Source: an uncultured Collinsella sp.
Lineage (GTDB): Bacteria; Actinomycetota; Coriobacteriia; Coriobacteriales; Coriobacteriaceae
Assembly (NCBI GenBank): GCA_958421655.1
Contig: CATZMG010000026.1
Coordinates: 1-28,128 of the forward strand
DNA: 28,128 nucleotides
Direction: 5' to 3'
Position numbers and translations under genes: made by a program. The notes beneath the pieces are model-generated. The model was not told the DNA's origin, did not search any database, and was given only the letters and a program-made list of their open reading frames with translations. Below, one piece after another: positions 15,712 through 23,689 of this stretch (position 1 is the stretch's first letter; each line of letters starts with the position of its first letter).

Positions 15712-17217
15712 TCATTTTGCCCAGGGGAAAGCCGACGCCGCGGCCATGTTCTTGCGCACGAGCTCGTCGCGCACCTGAGCCAGGCCCTGCTCCATGCCCA
15801 CAACATAGGTCTGCGGGTACAGGAAGCGCTTGAAAGCTGCGTCCAGATGATCGAGTGCCCAAGCACAGCGCTCGCGCGCGTCCTTGATGCTCTCACGCGG
15901 AGCAACCGCACTGCCGTCGCGCACGATCGGCACCAGCAGCTCACGATACTCAAGCTCGGACACGTCGGTCACCAGCGCCGCATCGTTTACGGCCACGAGG
16001 GTATTGCCGCGCGCGGCGCCCTCACCTGCCAGATGGTCCTCGTCATAGATCATGTCGCAGACCGGGCCGCCAAAGCCGTCGTAATAACGGCGCACGCGCT
16101 GCACGCCGGGAATCGTGCGCTTGTAGGGCTGCTCGGAAAGCTTCACCACCGGCGTCCACGGGTCCGTCTCGCTCGCGCGGCGGGCCGAAAGCTTGTACAC
16201 GCCGCCCAGCGCCGGCTGATCGTAGCAGGTCGCGAGCTTGGTGCCCACGCCAAAGCTATCGATGGGCGCACCCTGGTCGAGCAGCGACTGAATCGTGTAC
16301 TCGTCCAGGTCGTTGGAGACCGAAATCCCCACATAGGGCAGGCCCTCAGCATCAAAACGGCCGCGGACATACTTGGACAGCTTGGCGAGGTCGCCCGAGT
16401 CGATGCGAATAGCCGACAGGCGCTCGCCCACCGCCTCCATCTCCTTGGCAACCGTAATGGCATGCTCGCAGCCCTCGCGTACATCGTAGGTGTCGATGAG
16501 CAGCGTACAGTTCTTGGGGCTCGACTTGGCAAATGCGCGGAAGGCCTCGAGCTCGGAATCGAAGCTCATCACCCAGCTGTGCGCATGCGTGCCAAAGACG
16601 GGAATACCGTAGCGGCGACCGGCGAGCACATTAGACGTAGAGGAACAGCCGGCAACGTAGCTCGCGCGCGCGACGGCCAGGCCGCCATCGGGACCCTGGG
16701 CACGGCGCAGGCCAAACTCGGCCACGGGACGACCGTCGGCCGCCAACACCACGCGTGCCGTCTTGGTGGCAACAAGCGTCTGGAAGCCGACGATGTTGAG
16801 CAGCGCGGTCTCGAGAAGCTGGCACTCCAGCGACGGGCCGGTGACGCGCACCATGGGCTCGCGCGGAAACACGAGCTCGCCCTCGGGCACGGCGTCAATG
16901 TTCACGTGCGCACGGAAGTTGCGCAGGTAGTCGAGGAATGCAGGCTTAAACATCGCGCCGCCGGCCGGAGCCTGGAGCGAAGCTAGATAGTCGATGTCCT
17001 CGGGCGTAAAGCGCAGGTTCTCGACAAGCTCGGGCAGCTCGGCGGTGCCGCACATGACGGCATAGGCGCTGCCAAAGGGATGGTCGCGGTAAAACGCCGT
17101 AAAACAACCCTGCTCATTGGCCTTGCCGCTCTCCCACAGGCCCTGGGCCATAGTGAGTTCGTACAGATCGGTGAGCATTGCAATGTCGGTGGGATGCGAG
17201 ATGTCGGTCAAAGCCAC
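15712..17217 (-). CDS. pncB: Nicotinate phosphoribosyltransferase
   Basis: Joins nicotinate to PRPP to give nicotinate mononucleotide in NAD salvage. The 501-residue product has the family's N-terminal LTDLYELTMAQ (16-26), the GLRRAQGPDG block and GTHAHSWV, which includes the histidine that is phosphorylated in this family (H211/H213 region). IRIDSGDLAKLSKYV also matches the PRPP-binding half. The start chosen is GTG at 17217, with GAAAGG 7 nt upstream. The frame runs 19 codons further but without a ribosome site. It lies directly after the coiled-coil gene and before proB, all on the minus strand. Confidence 0.94.
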   Translation of the reverse strand: MALTDISHPTDIAMLTDLYELTMAQGLWESGKANEQGCFTAFYRDHPFGSAYAVMCGTAELPELVENLRFTPEDIDYLASLQAPAGGAMFKPAFLDYLRNFRAHVNIDAVPEGELVFPREPMVRVTGPSLECQLLETALLNIVGFQTLVATKTARVVLAADGRPVAEFGLRRAQGPDGGLAVARASYVAGCSSTSNVLAGRRYGIPVFGTHAHSWVMSFDSELEAFRAFAKSSPKNCTLLIDTYDVREGCEHAITVAKEMEAVGERLSAIRIDSGDLAKLSKYVRGRFDAEGLPYVGISVSNDLDEYTIQSLLDQGAPIDSFGVGTKLATCYDQPALGGVYKLSARRASETDPWTPVVKLSEQPYKRTIPGVQRVRRYYDGFGGPVCDMIYDEDHLAGEGAARGNTLVAVNDAALVTDVSELEYRELLVPIVRDGSAVAPRESIKDARERCAWALDHLDAAFKRFLYPQTYVVGMEQGLAQVRDELVRKNMAAASAFPWAK

Positions 17218-17301
17218 GGGGCGACCTTTCGGATGTGTGGTGCAGAATTTGAGGGTTGGACGAGAGCAGAGCATGCGGACATGACGCCCGATGCGAATCG
17301 G

Positions 17302-17760
17302 TTAGAACAGGCCCATGCTGGTCAGGATCGTGTAGCCCATAAAGATGACAAACGCGATGAGGGCAAGGACAATGATGATTTTTTGAGCCGGCGCCATGCC
17401 AGGGATCTCGTTCTCGCCCGTAGGCTCCTTGGAGGTAACCATGCGCTGGGCAAAGGTCATCTCGTCACGGCTCGACTTGGGCTCGACGGACTTGGGACGA
17501 GCGGCCTTTTTAGGCTGAGGTTTGGGCGCGGCAGGTACAGGCTTCGCAGCAGCGGGCTTGGGTGCGGGCGCGGGCGCCGATGCGGATGCGGCGTTCGTGG
17601 CGGCCTCCTCGGCCTTCGCACGCTCGGCACGCAGGGCAGCCAGCTCCTCACGCTCGCGACGGGCCTCTTCCCGAGCCTCGCGGCGGGCCTTCTCGGCGCG
17701 GAGCTCTTCCAACTCAGCGCGCTCCTCGTCGGACAATGGTTGGGACTCAAACTCGGCCAT
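17302..17760 (-). CDS. Coiled-coil protein with C-terminal membrane anchor, unknown function
   Basis: No named family recognised. The product has 152 residues. Residues 8-60 are a charged Glu/Arg/Ala heptad-like coiled coil. Residues 61-100 are an Ala/Pro/Lys linker. A short segment with FAQRMVTS follows, and one transmembrane helix (about 128-147) lies near the C terminus. This is a tail-anchored layout with a cytoplasmic coiled coil. AAAGGG precedes the ATG by 7 nt. The tRNA-Ala terminator ends 16 nt upstream, so expression needs read-through or a promoter hidden in the tRNA region. It precedes pncB by 84 nt. Confidence 0.75.
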   Translation of the reverse strand: MAEFESQPLSDEERAELEELRAEKARREAREEARREREELAALRAERAKAEEAATNAASASAPAPAPKPAAAKPVPAAPKPQPKKAARPKSVEPKSSRDEMTFAQRMVTSKEPTGENEIPGMAPAQKIIIVLALIAFVIFMGYTILTSMGLF

Positions 17761-17776
17761 GGTGCAGCCCTTTCTT

Positions 17777-17809
17777 TTAAAAAAGCCGCCGACACAATGT
17801 CAGCGGCTT
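17777..17809 (-). terminator. Terminator of tRNA-Ala
   Basis: On the minus strand AAGCCGCTGAC pairs (one wobble) with GTCGGCGGCTT around an ATTGT loop, followed by TTTTTTAAAAG. It starts 14 nt after the tRNA 3' end. Confidence 0.85.
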
Positions 17810-17823
17810 ATCAAATCCAAGGG

Positions 17824-17896
17824 TGGAGACGAAGGGAGTCGAACCCTCGGCCTCTGCCATGCGACGGCAGCGCTCTCCCAACTGAGCTACGTCCCC
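17824..17896 (-). tRNA. tRNA-Ala (CGC)
   Basis: Cloverleaf of 73 nt on the minus strand. The acceptor GGGGACG pairs with CGTCTCC, giving the G3-U70 wobble that identifies alanine tRNAs. The anticodon stem CTGCC/GGCAG encloses GTCGCAT, so the anticodon is CGC (reads GCG). The T-loop is GGTTCGACTCC. The bases after A73 are CCC, so CCA is not encoded, unlike tRNA-His in this window. Confidence 0.95.
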
Positions 17897-17909
17897 AAGA
17901 CAAGTCGAT

Positions 17910-17937
17910 ATTTTACCTACGGCTCGCCAACTGTCAA
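17910..17937 (-). promoter_or_regulatory. Promoter of tRNA-Ala
   Basis: On the minus strand a perfect TTGACA (17932-17937) and TAAAAT (17910-17915) are 16 nt apart. The predicted start near 17903 is about 7 nt before the mature tRNA. Confidence 0.75.
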
Positions 17938-18000
17938 CGCCCAATAACCAGTCTTTTTGGGGCGCGGCTATTTTGACAACTTTTCGAGCAGGCGATCCTC

Positions 18001-18039
18001 TCGATGATTTTTTAATCCCCGTCCCAGAAAAATCATCGA
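18001..18039. repeat. 12-bp inverted repeat after the radical SAM gene
   Basis: TCGATGATTTTT (18001-18012) and AAAAATCATCGA (18028-18039) are perfect reverse complements around a 15-nt GC-rich loop. It starts 8 nt past the stop of the minus-strand radical SAM gene. The Ts are in the stem and no separate U-tract follows, so it is an unusual terminator if it is one. Confidence 0.6.
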
Positions 18040-18047
18040 CGAACGCA

Positions 18048-18986
18048 CTACTTTGCGCTGGTAAGAACACCGGTGGTGTCGAAGGCCGGGGTGAAGCTCT
18101 CGTCTACCGCGCCGCCCTCTTGCCAGAACATCGTCGTAAAGCCCAAGTCGTCGGCATGGTCGAGCACCTGCTCGTACTCCTCGCGCGTCACGGCGCGTGC
18201 CAGATCGCCGCCCTGCTCGCGCATAAGCGCATTGGGCGTGTACTGGTTCATGACCGAGATTGGCACATCGCCCACCGTCTGCCACACTAGGTCCAGTACG
18301 CGACACGAATCGTCCGCATGCCCCGGAAGCACCAGGTGGCGCACGATCATACCGCGCTTCATAAGCCCGTCCTCGTCCACCAACTCTCCCCCGCGGCGCT
18401 CGATTTCGCGCGCCATCTGGGCCAGGCCCGACACGGCCACACGCGGGTAATCCTTTATATGAGAGAGCGACTGCGCAAGCCCGGCATCGGCATATTTAAA
18501 GTCGGTAAGCCACACATCGACCAGGTCGCCGAGCGCCGCCACGGCACTCGCGCGCTCATAACCGCTCGTGTTGTAGACGATTGGGATGATCAGCCCGCGC
18601 GCCCGTGCCGCGGCAATCGCGGCAGGCAACAGGTGCGCATAGTGCGTCGCCGTCACCAAATTGATGTTGTTGGCACCCTGGTCCTGCAGTTCCAGCATAA
18701 TCTCGACCAGGCGCTCAGGCGAAATCTCAAGGCCAAAATTGCCGGTCGAGATCTCGTGGTTCTGGCAGTAAATACATTTAAGCGAGCAGCCGCTAAAGAA
18801 GATCGTGCCCGAACCGGCCTCACCCGAGATAGGCGGCTCCTCCCACATATGAAGCGCCGCGCGGGCCACCCTGAGCGTGTCGTTAGCACCGCATACGCCG
18901 CGCGCGCCCTCATCGCGCGCCGCACCGCAACGGCGCGGACACAAATGGCAGGCGGGCGAAAAAAGTTCGGTCAACGACGTCGGCAT
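18048..18986 (-). CDS. Radical SAM protein, pyruvate-formate-lyase-activase-like (COG1313 type)
   Basis: The 312-residue product contains the radical SAM cluster motif CSLKCIYC (C67, C71, C74) just after GTIFFSG. An N-terminal cysteine set (C13, C16, C20, C32) could hold a second metal. ISTGNFGLEISPERLVEIM and the later VMNQYTPN segment fit the putative PFL-activating-enzyme group COG1313. No glycyl-radical enzyme lies next to it, so the target is unknown. The frame opens with TTG at 19001, but the ATG at 18986 with GGAG 9 nt upstream is preferred. It is a single gene. Confidence 0.85.
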   Translation of the reverse strand: MPTSLTELFSPACHLCPRRCGAARDEGARGVCGANDTLRVARAALHMWEEPPISGEAGSGTIFFSGCSLKCIYCQNHEISTGNFGLEISPERLVEIMLELQDQGANNINLVTATHYAHLLPAAIAAARARGLIIPIVYNTSGYERASAVAALGDLVDVWLTDFKYADAGLAQSLSHIKDYPRVAVSGLAQMAREIERRGGELVDEDGLMKRGMIVRHLVLPGHADDSCRVLDLVWQTVGDVPISVMNQYTPNALMREQGGDLARAVTREEYEQVLDHADDLGFTTMFWQEGGAVDESFTPAFDTTGVLTSAK

Positions 18987-19100
18987 AAAAACATGCTCCA
19001 AAACAACGATTCAGCAGCTCAAACGTAAAGGGCCAGGCCGCGTAGACGACTCCGTCCCTAAGGCGCCGTAATCGTCCGACACGATTTTTGTAATGTCAAG

Positions 19101-19281
19101 ACTGGAATCCACAAAGTGCCGCTTTATGATGTAGGTATTCCGCCCCCCGCGGAGCAACTGGGTGAACCGTCGCGTTTATTTAGGGAGCCCACACAGTCGT
19201 GCCTAGTACAGGTATCCTTCGTTGTTAAGGACGCTGGAACAGTCGATGAGGGCACCCACCTGTTTTAGGTGGGTTCATTTT
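19101..19281 (+). ncRNA. Candidate 6S-like regulatory RNA
   Basis: A 510-bp gap (19002-19512) has no coding frame but holds a structured stretch that ends in a clear terminator. GACTG (from about 19101) can pair with CAGTC (near 19240). TCCGC/GCGGA (about 19138-19154) forms a hairpin next to GGTATTCC. ACTGGGTG pairs with CACACAGT (one mismatch) further in, and TCCTT/AAGGA makes a small arm. The long interrupted rod closed by a GGCACCCACCT...AGGTGGGT 3' hairpin recalls Gram-positive 6S RNA. TAATGT (19091-19096) could be the -10. The identity rests on recall of shape and a few motifs only. Confidence 0.4.
19254..19281 (+). terminator. Intrinsic terminator of the candidate RNA
   Basis: ACCCACCT (19254-19261) pairs with AGGTGGGT (19267-19274) around GTTTT, followed by TCATTTT. 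Confidence 0.8.
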
Positions 19282-19512
19282 CGTAACGTGGGGGGTGGTT
19301 TTCTTTTGCCGAAAATCGCCATTACAGTCCATATGGATCCCCGCCGGCATCCCGACAAGCCATCGACAACATCCCAATATCTGGTAAGCGCGTGATTATC
19401 GCTGCGTGCAATTACATGCACCCCCCTTGGTCGAGTATTATGGTTCGGCTATGCCCTTTGCGCATGGCGTTCTTCTGACCTTTTCCTTCGACGCTTGGCG
19501 GTTTTTAGATTC

Positions 19513-20712
19513 ATGGCTTCATCCCCGAGCTACATACCGTACCTATGCGTGGCAGCGGCGGCCTTTATCACGACCTTCCTCGCGGTGCCCCTGGTCAAGC
19601 GCTTGGCAATTAAACTCGATGCCGTCGACTATCCTTCTAAGCGCCGCATCAACACCAAGCCCATCCCGCGTTTGGGCGGAACGGCGGTGTTTTTGGGCCT
19701 GGTAGTTGCCTGCATTGTGCAAATCCTAGGCACCTGGCACCTAGGCTGGCCACCCGTCCTGGTGCCGCACCCGCGCCTTCACATTAGCTATCCCATGCTG
19801 GCGCTCTCCTTTACCGTCATCTTTGCGACCGGCGCTATCGACGACGTCTTCCAGCTCAAGCCCAAGCAAAAGCTGGCCGGACAGGTCCTCGCCGCGCTCA
19901 TCGCCTGTATCGGCGGCCTGCGGATCGGCGTCATCGTCAACCCGTTTGCCCCCGGCGAAATCATGCTCGGGTGGCTCGCCTACCCCATCACCGTAATCTA
20001 TCTGGTGGCATTCACCAACATCATTAACCTCATCGACGGCCTCGACGGCTTGGCCACGGGCATCTGCGGCATCGCGTCGTTCACCATGTTTTCGATGGCC
20101 GTTCTCTCGGGCCGCATCGACGCCGCCGCGCTCTCCATTGCGCTCTTTGGCGCCTGTCTGGCCTTTTTGCGCTACAACTTCAACCCCGCAAGCATCTTCT
20201 TGGGCGACTCGGGGTCGCTGCTTCTGGGCTTTGCGCTGGGCTCCATCTCGCTGCTCAACGTGAGCCGCACCGCCGCACTCACCTCGCTTATCATCCCGCT
20301 CATCGTTGCCGGCGTGCCTATCATCGACACGTTTAGCGCCATCGTGCGCCGCAAGCGCGCCCACATTAGCATCGGGCAGGCCGACAAGGGCCACATCCAC
20401 CATCGCCTGATCCAAGAAGGCTACAACCAAAAACAGGCTGTGCTGCTCATCTATGCCTGGTGCATCATGCTTTCGGCCGGCGCCGCCGCGATTAACCAGG
20501 TCGAGGTGCCCATGCGTGTGCTCATCTTTACCGTGCTCGCCATTGGCTCGGCGGCCTTTGCCAAGCATCTACATCTGTTTGAGCCCGTGCTGCGCCACCA
20601 TTACAACAAGCGCACGCACGAGGACGAGCTGGTCACCCCCGACGACCCCGCTTTTAAGCAGGAGGAGCAAGCAGCCGAGGAACGTAAAGAAGAGCGCCAC
20701 CACAAGCTCTAG
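19513..20712 (+). CDS. wecA: Undecaprenyl-phosphate N-acetylglucosaminyl 1-phosphate transferase (WecA/TagO family)
   Basis: Membrane enzyme of 399 residues with about ten hydrophobic segments. It transfers a sugar-1-phosphate, usually GlcNAc-1-P, from UDP-sugar to undecaprenyl phosphate, starting a cell-wall glycopolymer. Catalytic D110-D111 (GAIDDVFQLK), NIINLIDGLDGL (169-180) and FLGDSGS (229-235) are visible. RAHISIGQADKGHIHHRL holds the HIHH motif (294-297) that marks the GlcNAc branch rather than MraY. MraY itself is unlikely because of that motif. ATG at 19513 is preferred over a TTG six codons upstream, and its ribosome site is weak. TATTAT (19436-19441) is a possible -10. Confidence 0.92.
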   Translation: MASSPSYIPYLCVAAAAFITTFLAVPLVKRLAIKLDAVDYPSKRRINTKPIPRLGGTAVFLGLVVACIVQILGTWHLGWPPVLVPHPRLHISYPMLALSFTVIFATGAIDDVFQLKPKQKLAGQVLAALIACIGGLRIGVIVNPFAPGEIMLGWLAYPITVIYLVAFTNIINLIDGLDGLATGICGIASFTMFSMAVLSGRIDAAALSIALFGACLAFLRYNFNPASIFLGDSGSLLLGFALGSISLLNVSRTAALTSLIIPLIVAGVPIIDTFSAIVRRKRAHISIGQADKGHIHHRLIQEGYNQKQAVLLIYAWCIMLSAGAAAINQVEVPMRVLIFTVLAIGSAAFAKHLHLFEPVLRHHYNKRTHEDELVTPDDPAFKQEEQAAEERKEERHHKL

Positions 20713-20871
20713 GGTAAGCCGCCGAGAATGTGCCAAGGCACCGTTGGCCAAGCGCGGCCGCGCCGCGCCCATCGCACAAGCCACCCCTCTCCCGCCCCTC
20801 GCCTACTTACGCCCCGCCCCTCCAATAAACGCGTTATCATCTTGACCCATGAAGAAACGTTAGGAGCAATC

Positions 20872-21921
20872 ATGCCAAACGAGAACAGCTACGAAGTCGC
20901 GCTGCAAAAGAGCAACGCCATTCGCGAGGGCCTGACCAAAACGCCCGAGAAGTTCACCATGCTCACCGGTGATCGCCCCACCGGCCGTCTGCACCTGGGC
21001 CACTACTTTGGCACCCTCAAGGGCCGCGTTGAGCTGCAGAACATGGGCGCCAAGACCAACGTGCTCATCGCCGACTACCAGGTCATCACCGACCGCGACA
21101 CCACCGAGCATATCCAGGACAACGTGTACAACATGGTCATGGACTACCTTGCCTGCGGTATCGACCCCGACAAGACCATGATCTACGCGCACTCCGCCGT
21201 GCCCGCAGCCAACCAGCTCATGCTGCCGTTCCTGTCGCTGGTCTCCGAGGCCGAGCTGGCGCGCAACCCCACGGTTAAGGCCGAGATGGAGGCCTCGGGC
21301 CACGAGCTCACCGGCCTTCTGCTCACCTACCCGGTGCACCAGGCCTGCGACATCCTGTTCTGCAAGGGCAACGTCGTGCCCGTCGGTCGCGACCAGCTGC
21401 CGCACATCGAGCTCACCCGCACCATCGCACGCCGCTTCAACAACCGCTACGGCAAGGTATTTCCCGAGGTCGACGCGCTGCTGTCCGAGACCCCGCTGCT
21501 ACCCGGCCTGGACGGTCGCAAGATGAGCAAGAGCTACGGCAACGCCATCAATATTTCGATGACCGCCGAGGAGACGGCCAAACGCATCAAGAAGAGCCAG
21601 ACCGACTCCGAGCGCATGATCACGTTCGATCCCGAGAACCGCCCAGGCGTGTCCGGCCTGCTTTCGACGGCTGCAATCTGCACCGGTCGCTCCGAGGTCG
21701 AGATTGCCGAGGAGATTGGCATGGGCGGCTCCGGCCAGCTCAAGAAGTACGTGACCGAGGCCGTCAACGAGTACTTCGCACCGATCCGCGAGCGTCGCCA
21801 GCGCTACGAGAACGATCTGGACTATGTGAAGGACGTCCTGCACGAGGGCAACCGTCGCGCCAACGAGATCGCCGATCAGACCCTGGCAGAGGTTCAGGAC
21901 GCCATGGGCATGGTGTACTAG
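20872..21921 (+). CDS. trpS: Tryptophanyl-tRNA synthetase
   Basis: Class I synthetase of 349 residues that charges tRNA-Trp. GDRPTGRLHLGHYFG (33-47) carries the HIGH equivalent HLGH (41-44). KMSKS (217-221) is perfect. YPVHQACDILF and VPVGRDQLPHIELTR are standard TrpRS signatures. TAGGAG 6 nt before the ATG at 20872 sets the start, although the frame is open upstream. A 159-nt gap follows the WecA-like gene. TATCAT (20835-20840) is a possible -10 without a convincing -35, so co-transcription is also possible. Confidence 0.96.
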   Translation: MPNENSYEVALQKSNAIREGLTKTPEKFTMLTGDRPTGRLHLGHYFGTLKGRVELQNMGAKTNVLIADYQVITDRDTTEHIQDNVYNMVMDYLACGIDPDKTMIYAHSAVPAANQLMLPFLSLVSEAELARNPTVKAEMEASGHELTGLLLTYPVHQACDILFCKGNVVPVGRDQLPHIELTRTIARRFNNRYGKVFPEVDALLSETPLLPGLDGRKMSKSYGNAINISMTAEETAKRIKKSQTDSERMITFDPENRPGVSGLLSTAAICTGRSEVEIAEEIGMGGSGQLKKYVTEAVNEYFAPIRERRQRYENDLDYVKDVLHEGNRRANEIADQTLAEVQDAMGMVY

Positions 21922-21955
21922 ACCGATCTGCTGGCTTGAGCTTTCGATTGCTTTA

Positions 21956-21984
21956 GGGCGGGCGCTACGACGTCCGCCTTTTTT
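21956..21984 (+). terminator. Intrinsic terminator of trpS
   Basis: GGCGGGCG (21957-21964) pairs with CGTCCGCC (21971-21978, one wobble), followed by six Ts. Confidence 0.88.
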
Positions 21985-22031
21985 GATGCCCGACCTGTTC
22001 GGCTCCGCCCATCGCACTCCCCCGACAAACA

Positions 22032-22073
22032 GGAACAGGCCCGCCGGCAGTTAGTTGCCAGCGGGCCTGTTCC
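22032..22073. repeat. 17-bp hairpin without T-run
   Basis: GGAACAGGCCCGC (22032-22044) and GCGGGCCTGTTCC (22061-22073) are perfect complements. The stem extends inward by GGCA/TGCC after one mismatch, leaving a GTTAGT loop. It lies 48 nt after the trpS terminator in a 393-bp interval. The rest of that interval (22074-22257) shows no convincing gene, only a GCAGGC/GCCTGC pair near 22131-22155. Confidence 0.7.
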
Positions 22074-22257
22074 CGAAGTACACCGTTGAATCGCACAGAG
22101 GGGAGGAATGCGAATCAAACTCAACAGGGCAGGCTTTTTCATCGCCTATTGCCTGCTCCGTTGCTGAAACCAATATAGTTCACCGTGGTTTACTTTCTGA
22201 CGGCAAAGTACGCCAACACACCTTCTCCATAAGTTAGCTCTGGTAAACCTACAGCGT

Positions 22258-22298
22258 AAAACCACCACAAAGGGGACAGGCGCCTTTGTGGTGGTTTT
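22258..22298. repeat. ACCACCAC hairpin repeat, copy C
   Basis: Left arm 22258-22273, loop GGACAGGCG, right arm 22283-22298: a perfect 16-bp stem with four As and four Ts at the ends. It lies 17 nt after the stop of the minus-strand MGMT gene and could terminate it. Confidence 0.9.
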
Positions 22299-22314
22299 CG
22301 CCACGGCAGAACCG

Positions 22315-22635
22315 CTAGAGCCCGGCAGGCCAGCGACAGGCGGCCAAGTCGACGTGCATGTCGTCCTTAAACGCCACACCCTCCCCTAGCAAAAGCTCAC
22401 GTTGAGCATCGGGACCGCCAAAAGCGAAGCCCTCGCAAATGCGACCGTCGGCAAACACCACACGATGGCAGGGAATCTGGCCGGGGCGCGGATTACTATG
22501 CAGGGCATACCCCACGTACCGCGCACTTCGTGGACGACCGGCAAGCAGCGCCACCTGGCCATACGTGGCGACCATCCCCTCGGGGATCTGCTCGACCACC
22601 TCGTACACCCGTTCAAAAAAGCCCTCAGACGCCAT
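22315..22635 (-). CDS. Single-domain MGMT-family DNA alkyltransferase
   Basis: The 106-residue product is only the C-terminal DNA-binding/active-site domain of O6-alkylguanine-DNA alkyltransferase. VATYGQVALLAG (22-33) and RSARYVGYALHSNP (36-49) form the helix-turn-helix and arginine-finger region. IPCHRVV (54-60) contains the alkyl-accepting cysteine C56. Alkyltransferase-like (ATL) proteins of the same size usually replace this cysteine with tryptophan, so this one may be a working suicide enzyme. The frame runs 13 codons upstream into hairpin copy D, but AAGGGAG before the ATG at 22635 sets the start. It lies downstream of degV. Confidence 0.85.
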   Translation of the reverse strand: MASEGFFERVYEVVEQIPEGMVATYGQVALLAGRPRSARYVGYALHSNPRPGQIPCHRVVFADGRICEGFAFGGPDAQRELLLGEGVAFKDDMHVDLAACRWPAGL

Positions 22636-22664
22636 TGCTCGCTCCCTTCCACCCGGAAAAGCAT

Positions 22665-22703
22665 AAACCACCACAAAGGTGCCTGTCCCCTTTGTGGTGG
22701 TTT
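22665..22703. repeat. ACCACCAC hairpin repeat, copy D (inverted loop)
   Basis: Left arm 22665-22679, loop TGCCTGTCC, right arm 22689-22703: a perfect 15-bp stem. Its loop is the reverse complement of the loop in copies A, B and E, so this copy is in the opposite orientation, matching the minus-strand gene ending 13 nt away. Confidence 0.9.
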
Positions 22704-22715
22704 ATGGCAGGTCGG

Positions 22716-23570
22716 TTAGTTGGCGGGCTGGAAGAAGGCTACGGCTACGGCGCCAGGGCCTACGTGGGTACCGATGGTGGCGCCGATGGTGTGAACGGGC
22801 AACTCGCCCTCGGTGTGGCCAGCCCAAAGTGCCGCGCTGTCCTCGATATACTTCTTGAGCACCGCATCCGAAAGGCCCGTATAGCCGAGCGCCAGCGGCA
22901 TGGAAAAGTCGATGCCACCCGCCTTTTCGACCTTTTGGTTGAGCAGGTTCCGGCCGTTCTTGGAGCCACGAGCCTTGCCCAGCTGCACGATCAGACCGTC
23001 CTCCGCTGCCACCACGGGCTTCACATTGAGCAACGTGCCCACAGCACCAGCCGCAGCAGACAGGCGACCGCCGCGAACGAGGTACTCAAGCGTCTCGAGC
23101 AGGCCGATGACGACTACACGGTCGCGCACGGCCTCGACAGCCGCCGCGATCTGAGCCGCGCCCTGGCCCTCGTCCACCAAACGCAGCGCGTACTCAACCA
23201 GCACGCGCTCGCCCAGAGTGACGTTGTTGCTATCCACCACGTACACGTCGCCGCCCGGCGCCTCGGCAAGTGCGGTACGGGCACTTTGGTTGGTGCCCGA
23301 AAGCTTAGCGCCCACGGTAATAATCACTGCCTCATCGCCGGCCTCACGCGCCTCGGCAATCGCCTGCGAAAACGCGTACGGGTTGACCTGGCCGGTCTTG
23401 GGCAGCTCATCGCGCTCCACGAGCATCTCGTAAAAGCGCTGGTGATCGATGTCGACGCCATCCATGTACACATCGGTGCCAAAGGTGACGGACAGCGGCA
23501 GAACACGCAGAGCGGGGTGCTCAGCCGGCGACATATCGCTCGCGGAATCGGTAATAATACGAATGGACAT
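22716..23570 (-). CDS. DegV-family fatty-acid-binding protein
   Basis: The 284-residue product is of the DegV/FakB family, whose characterised members hold a fatty acid for phosphorylation by FakA. IITDSASD (5-12) is the conserved N-terminal motif, VGAKLSGTNQSAR the second lipid head-group loop, and LEYLVRGGRLS the family GGR element. No FakA kinase gene is in the window. The ATG at 23570 has AAAGGA 6-7 nt upstream. The frame is open 35 codons further, but without family similarity. It follows the MarR gene by 119 nt on the same strand. Confidence 0.9.
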   Translation of the reverse strand: MSIRIITDSASDMSPAEHPALRVLPLSVTFGTDVYMDGVDIDHQRFYEMLVERDELPKTGQVNPYAFSQAIAEAREAGDEAVIITVGAKLSGTNQSARTALAEAPGGDVYVVDSNNVTLGERVLVEYALRLVDEGQGAAQIAAAVEAVRDRVVVIGLLETLEYLVRGGRLSAAAGAVGTLLNVKPVVAAEDGLIVQLGKARGSKNGRNLLNQKVEKAGGIDFSMPLALGYTGLSDAVLKKYIEDSAALWAGHTEGELPVHTIGATIGTHVGPGAVAVAFFQPAN

Positions 23571-23689
23571 AGCGAATCCTTTCTTGCGCAGGTCCCGCGC
23601 AGGGAATTTTGACAGCAATGCCCCAGCACGGCATACGCGCTCAAACGGGACTATGCAGTTGTTAATTGGAAGCAAATGCCTTGGCGGCC

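Noticed and set aside
19101..19281. The non-coding RNA candidate as RNase P, tmRNA, SRP RNA or T-box
   Set aside because: None of their signature motifs (SRP GGAAGGAAGCA loop, tmRNA tag frame, T-box TGGTACCGCG, RNase P GAGGAAAGTCC) is present.
22108..22167. 19-codon frame with GGGAGG just upstream (short basic-hydrophobic peptide)
   Set aside because: The purine stretch is only 1 nt from the ATG, too close for normal initiation, and nothing else supports a gene.
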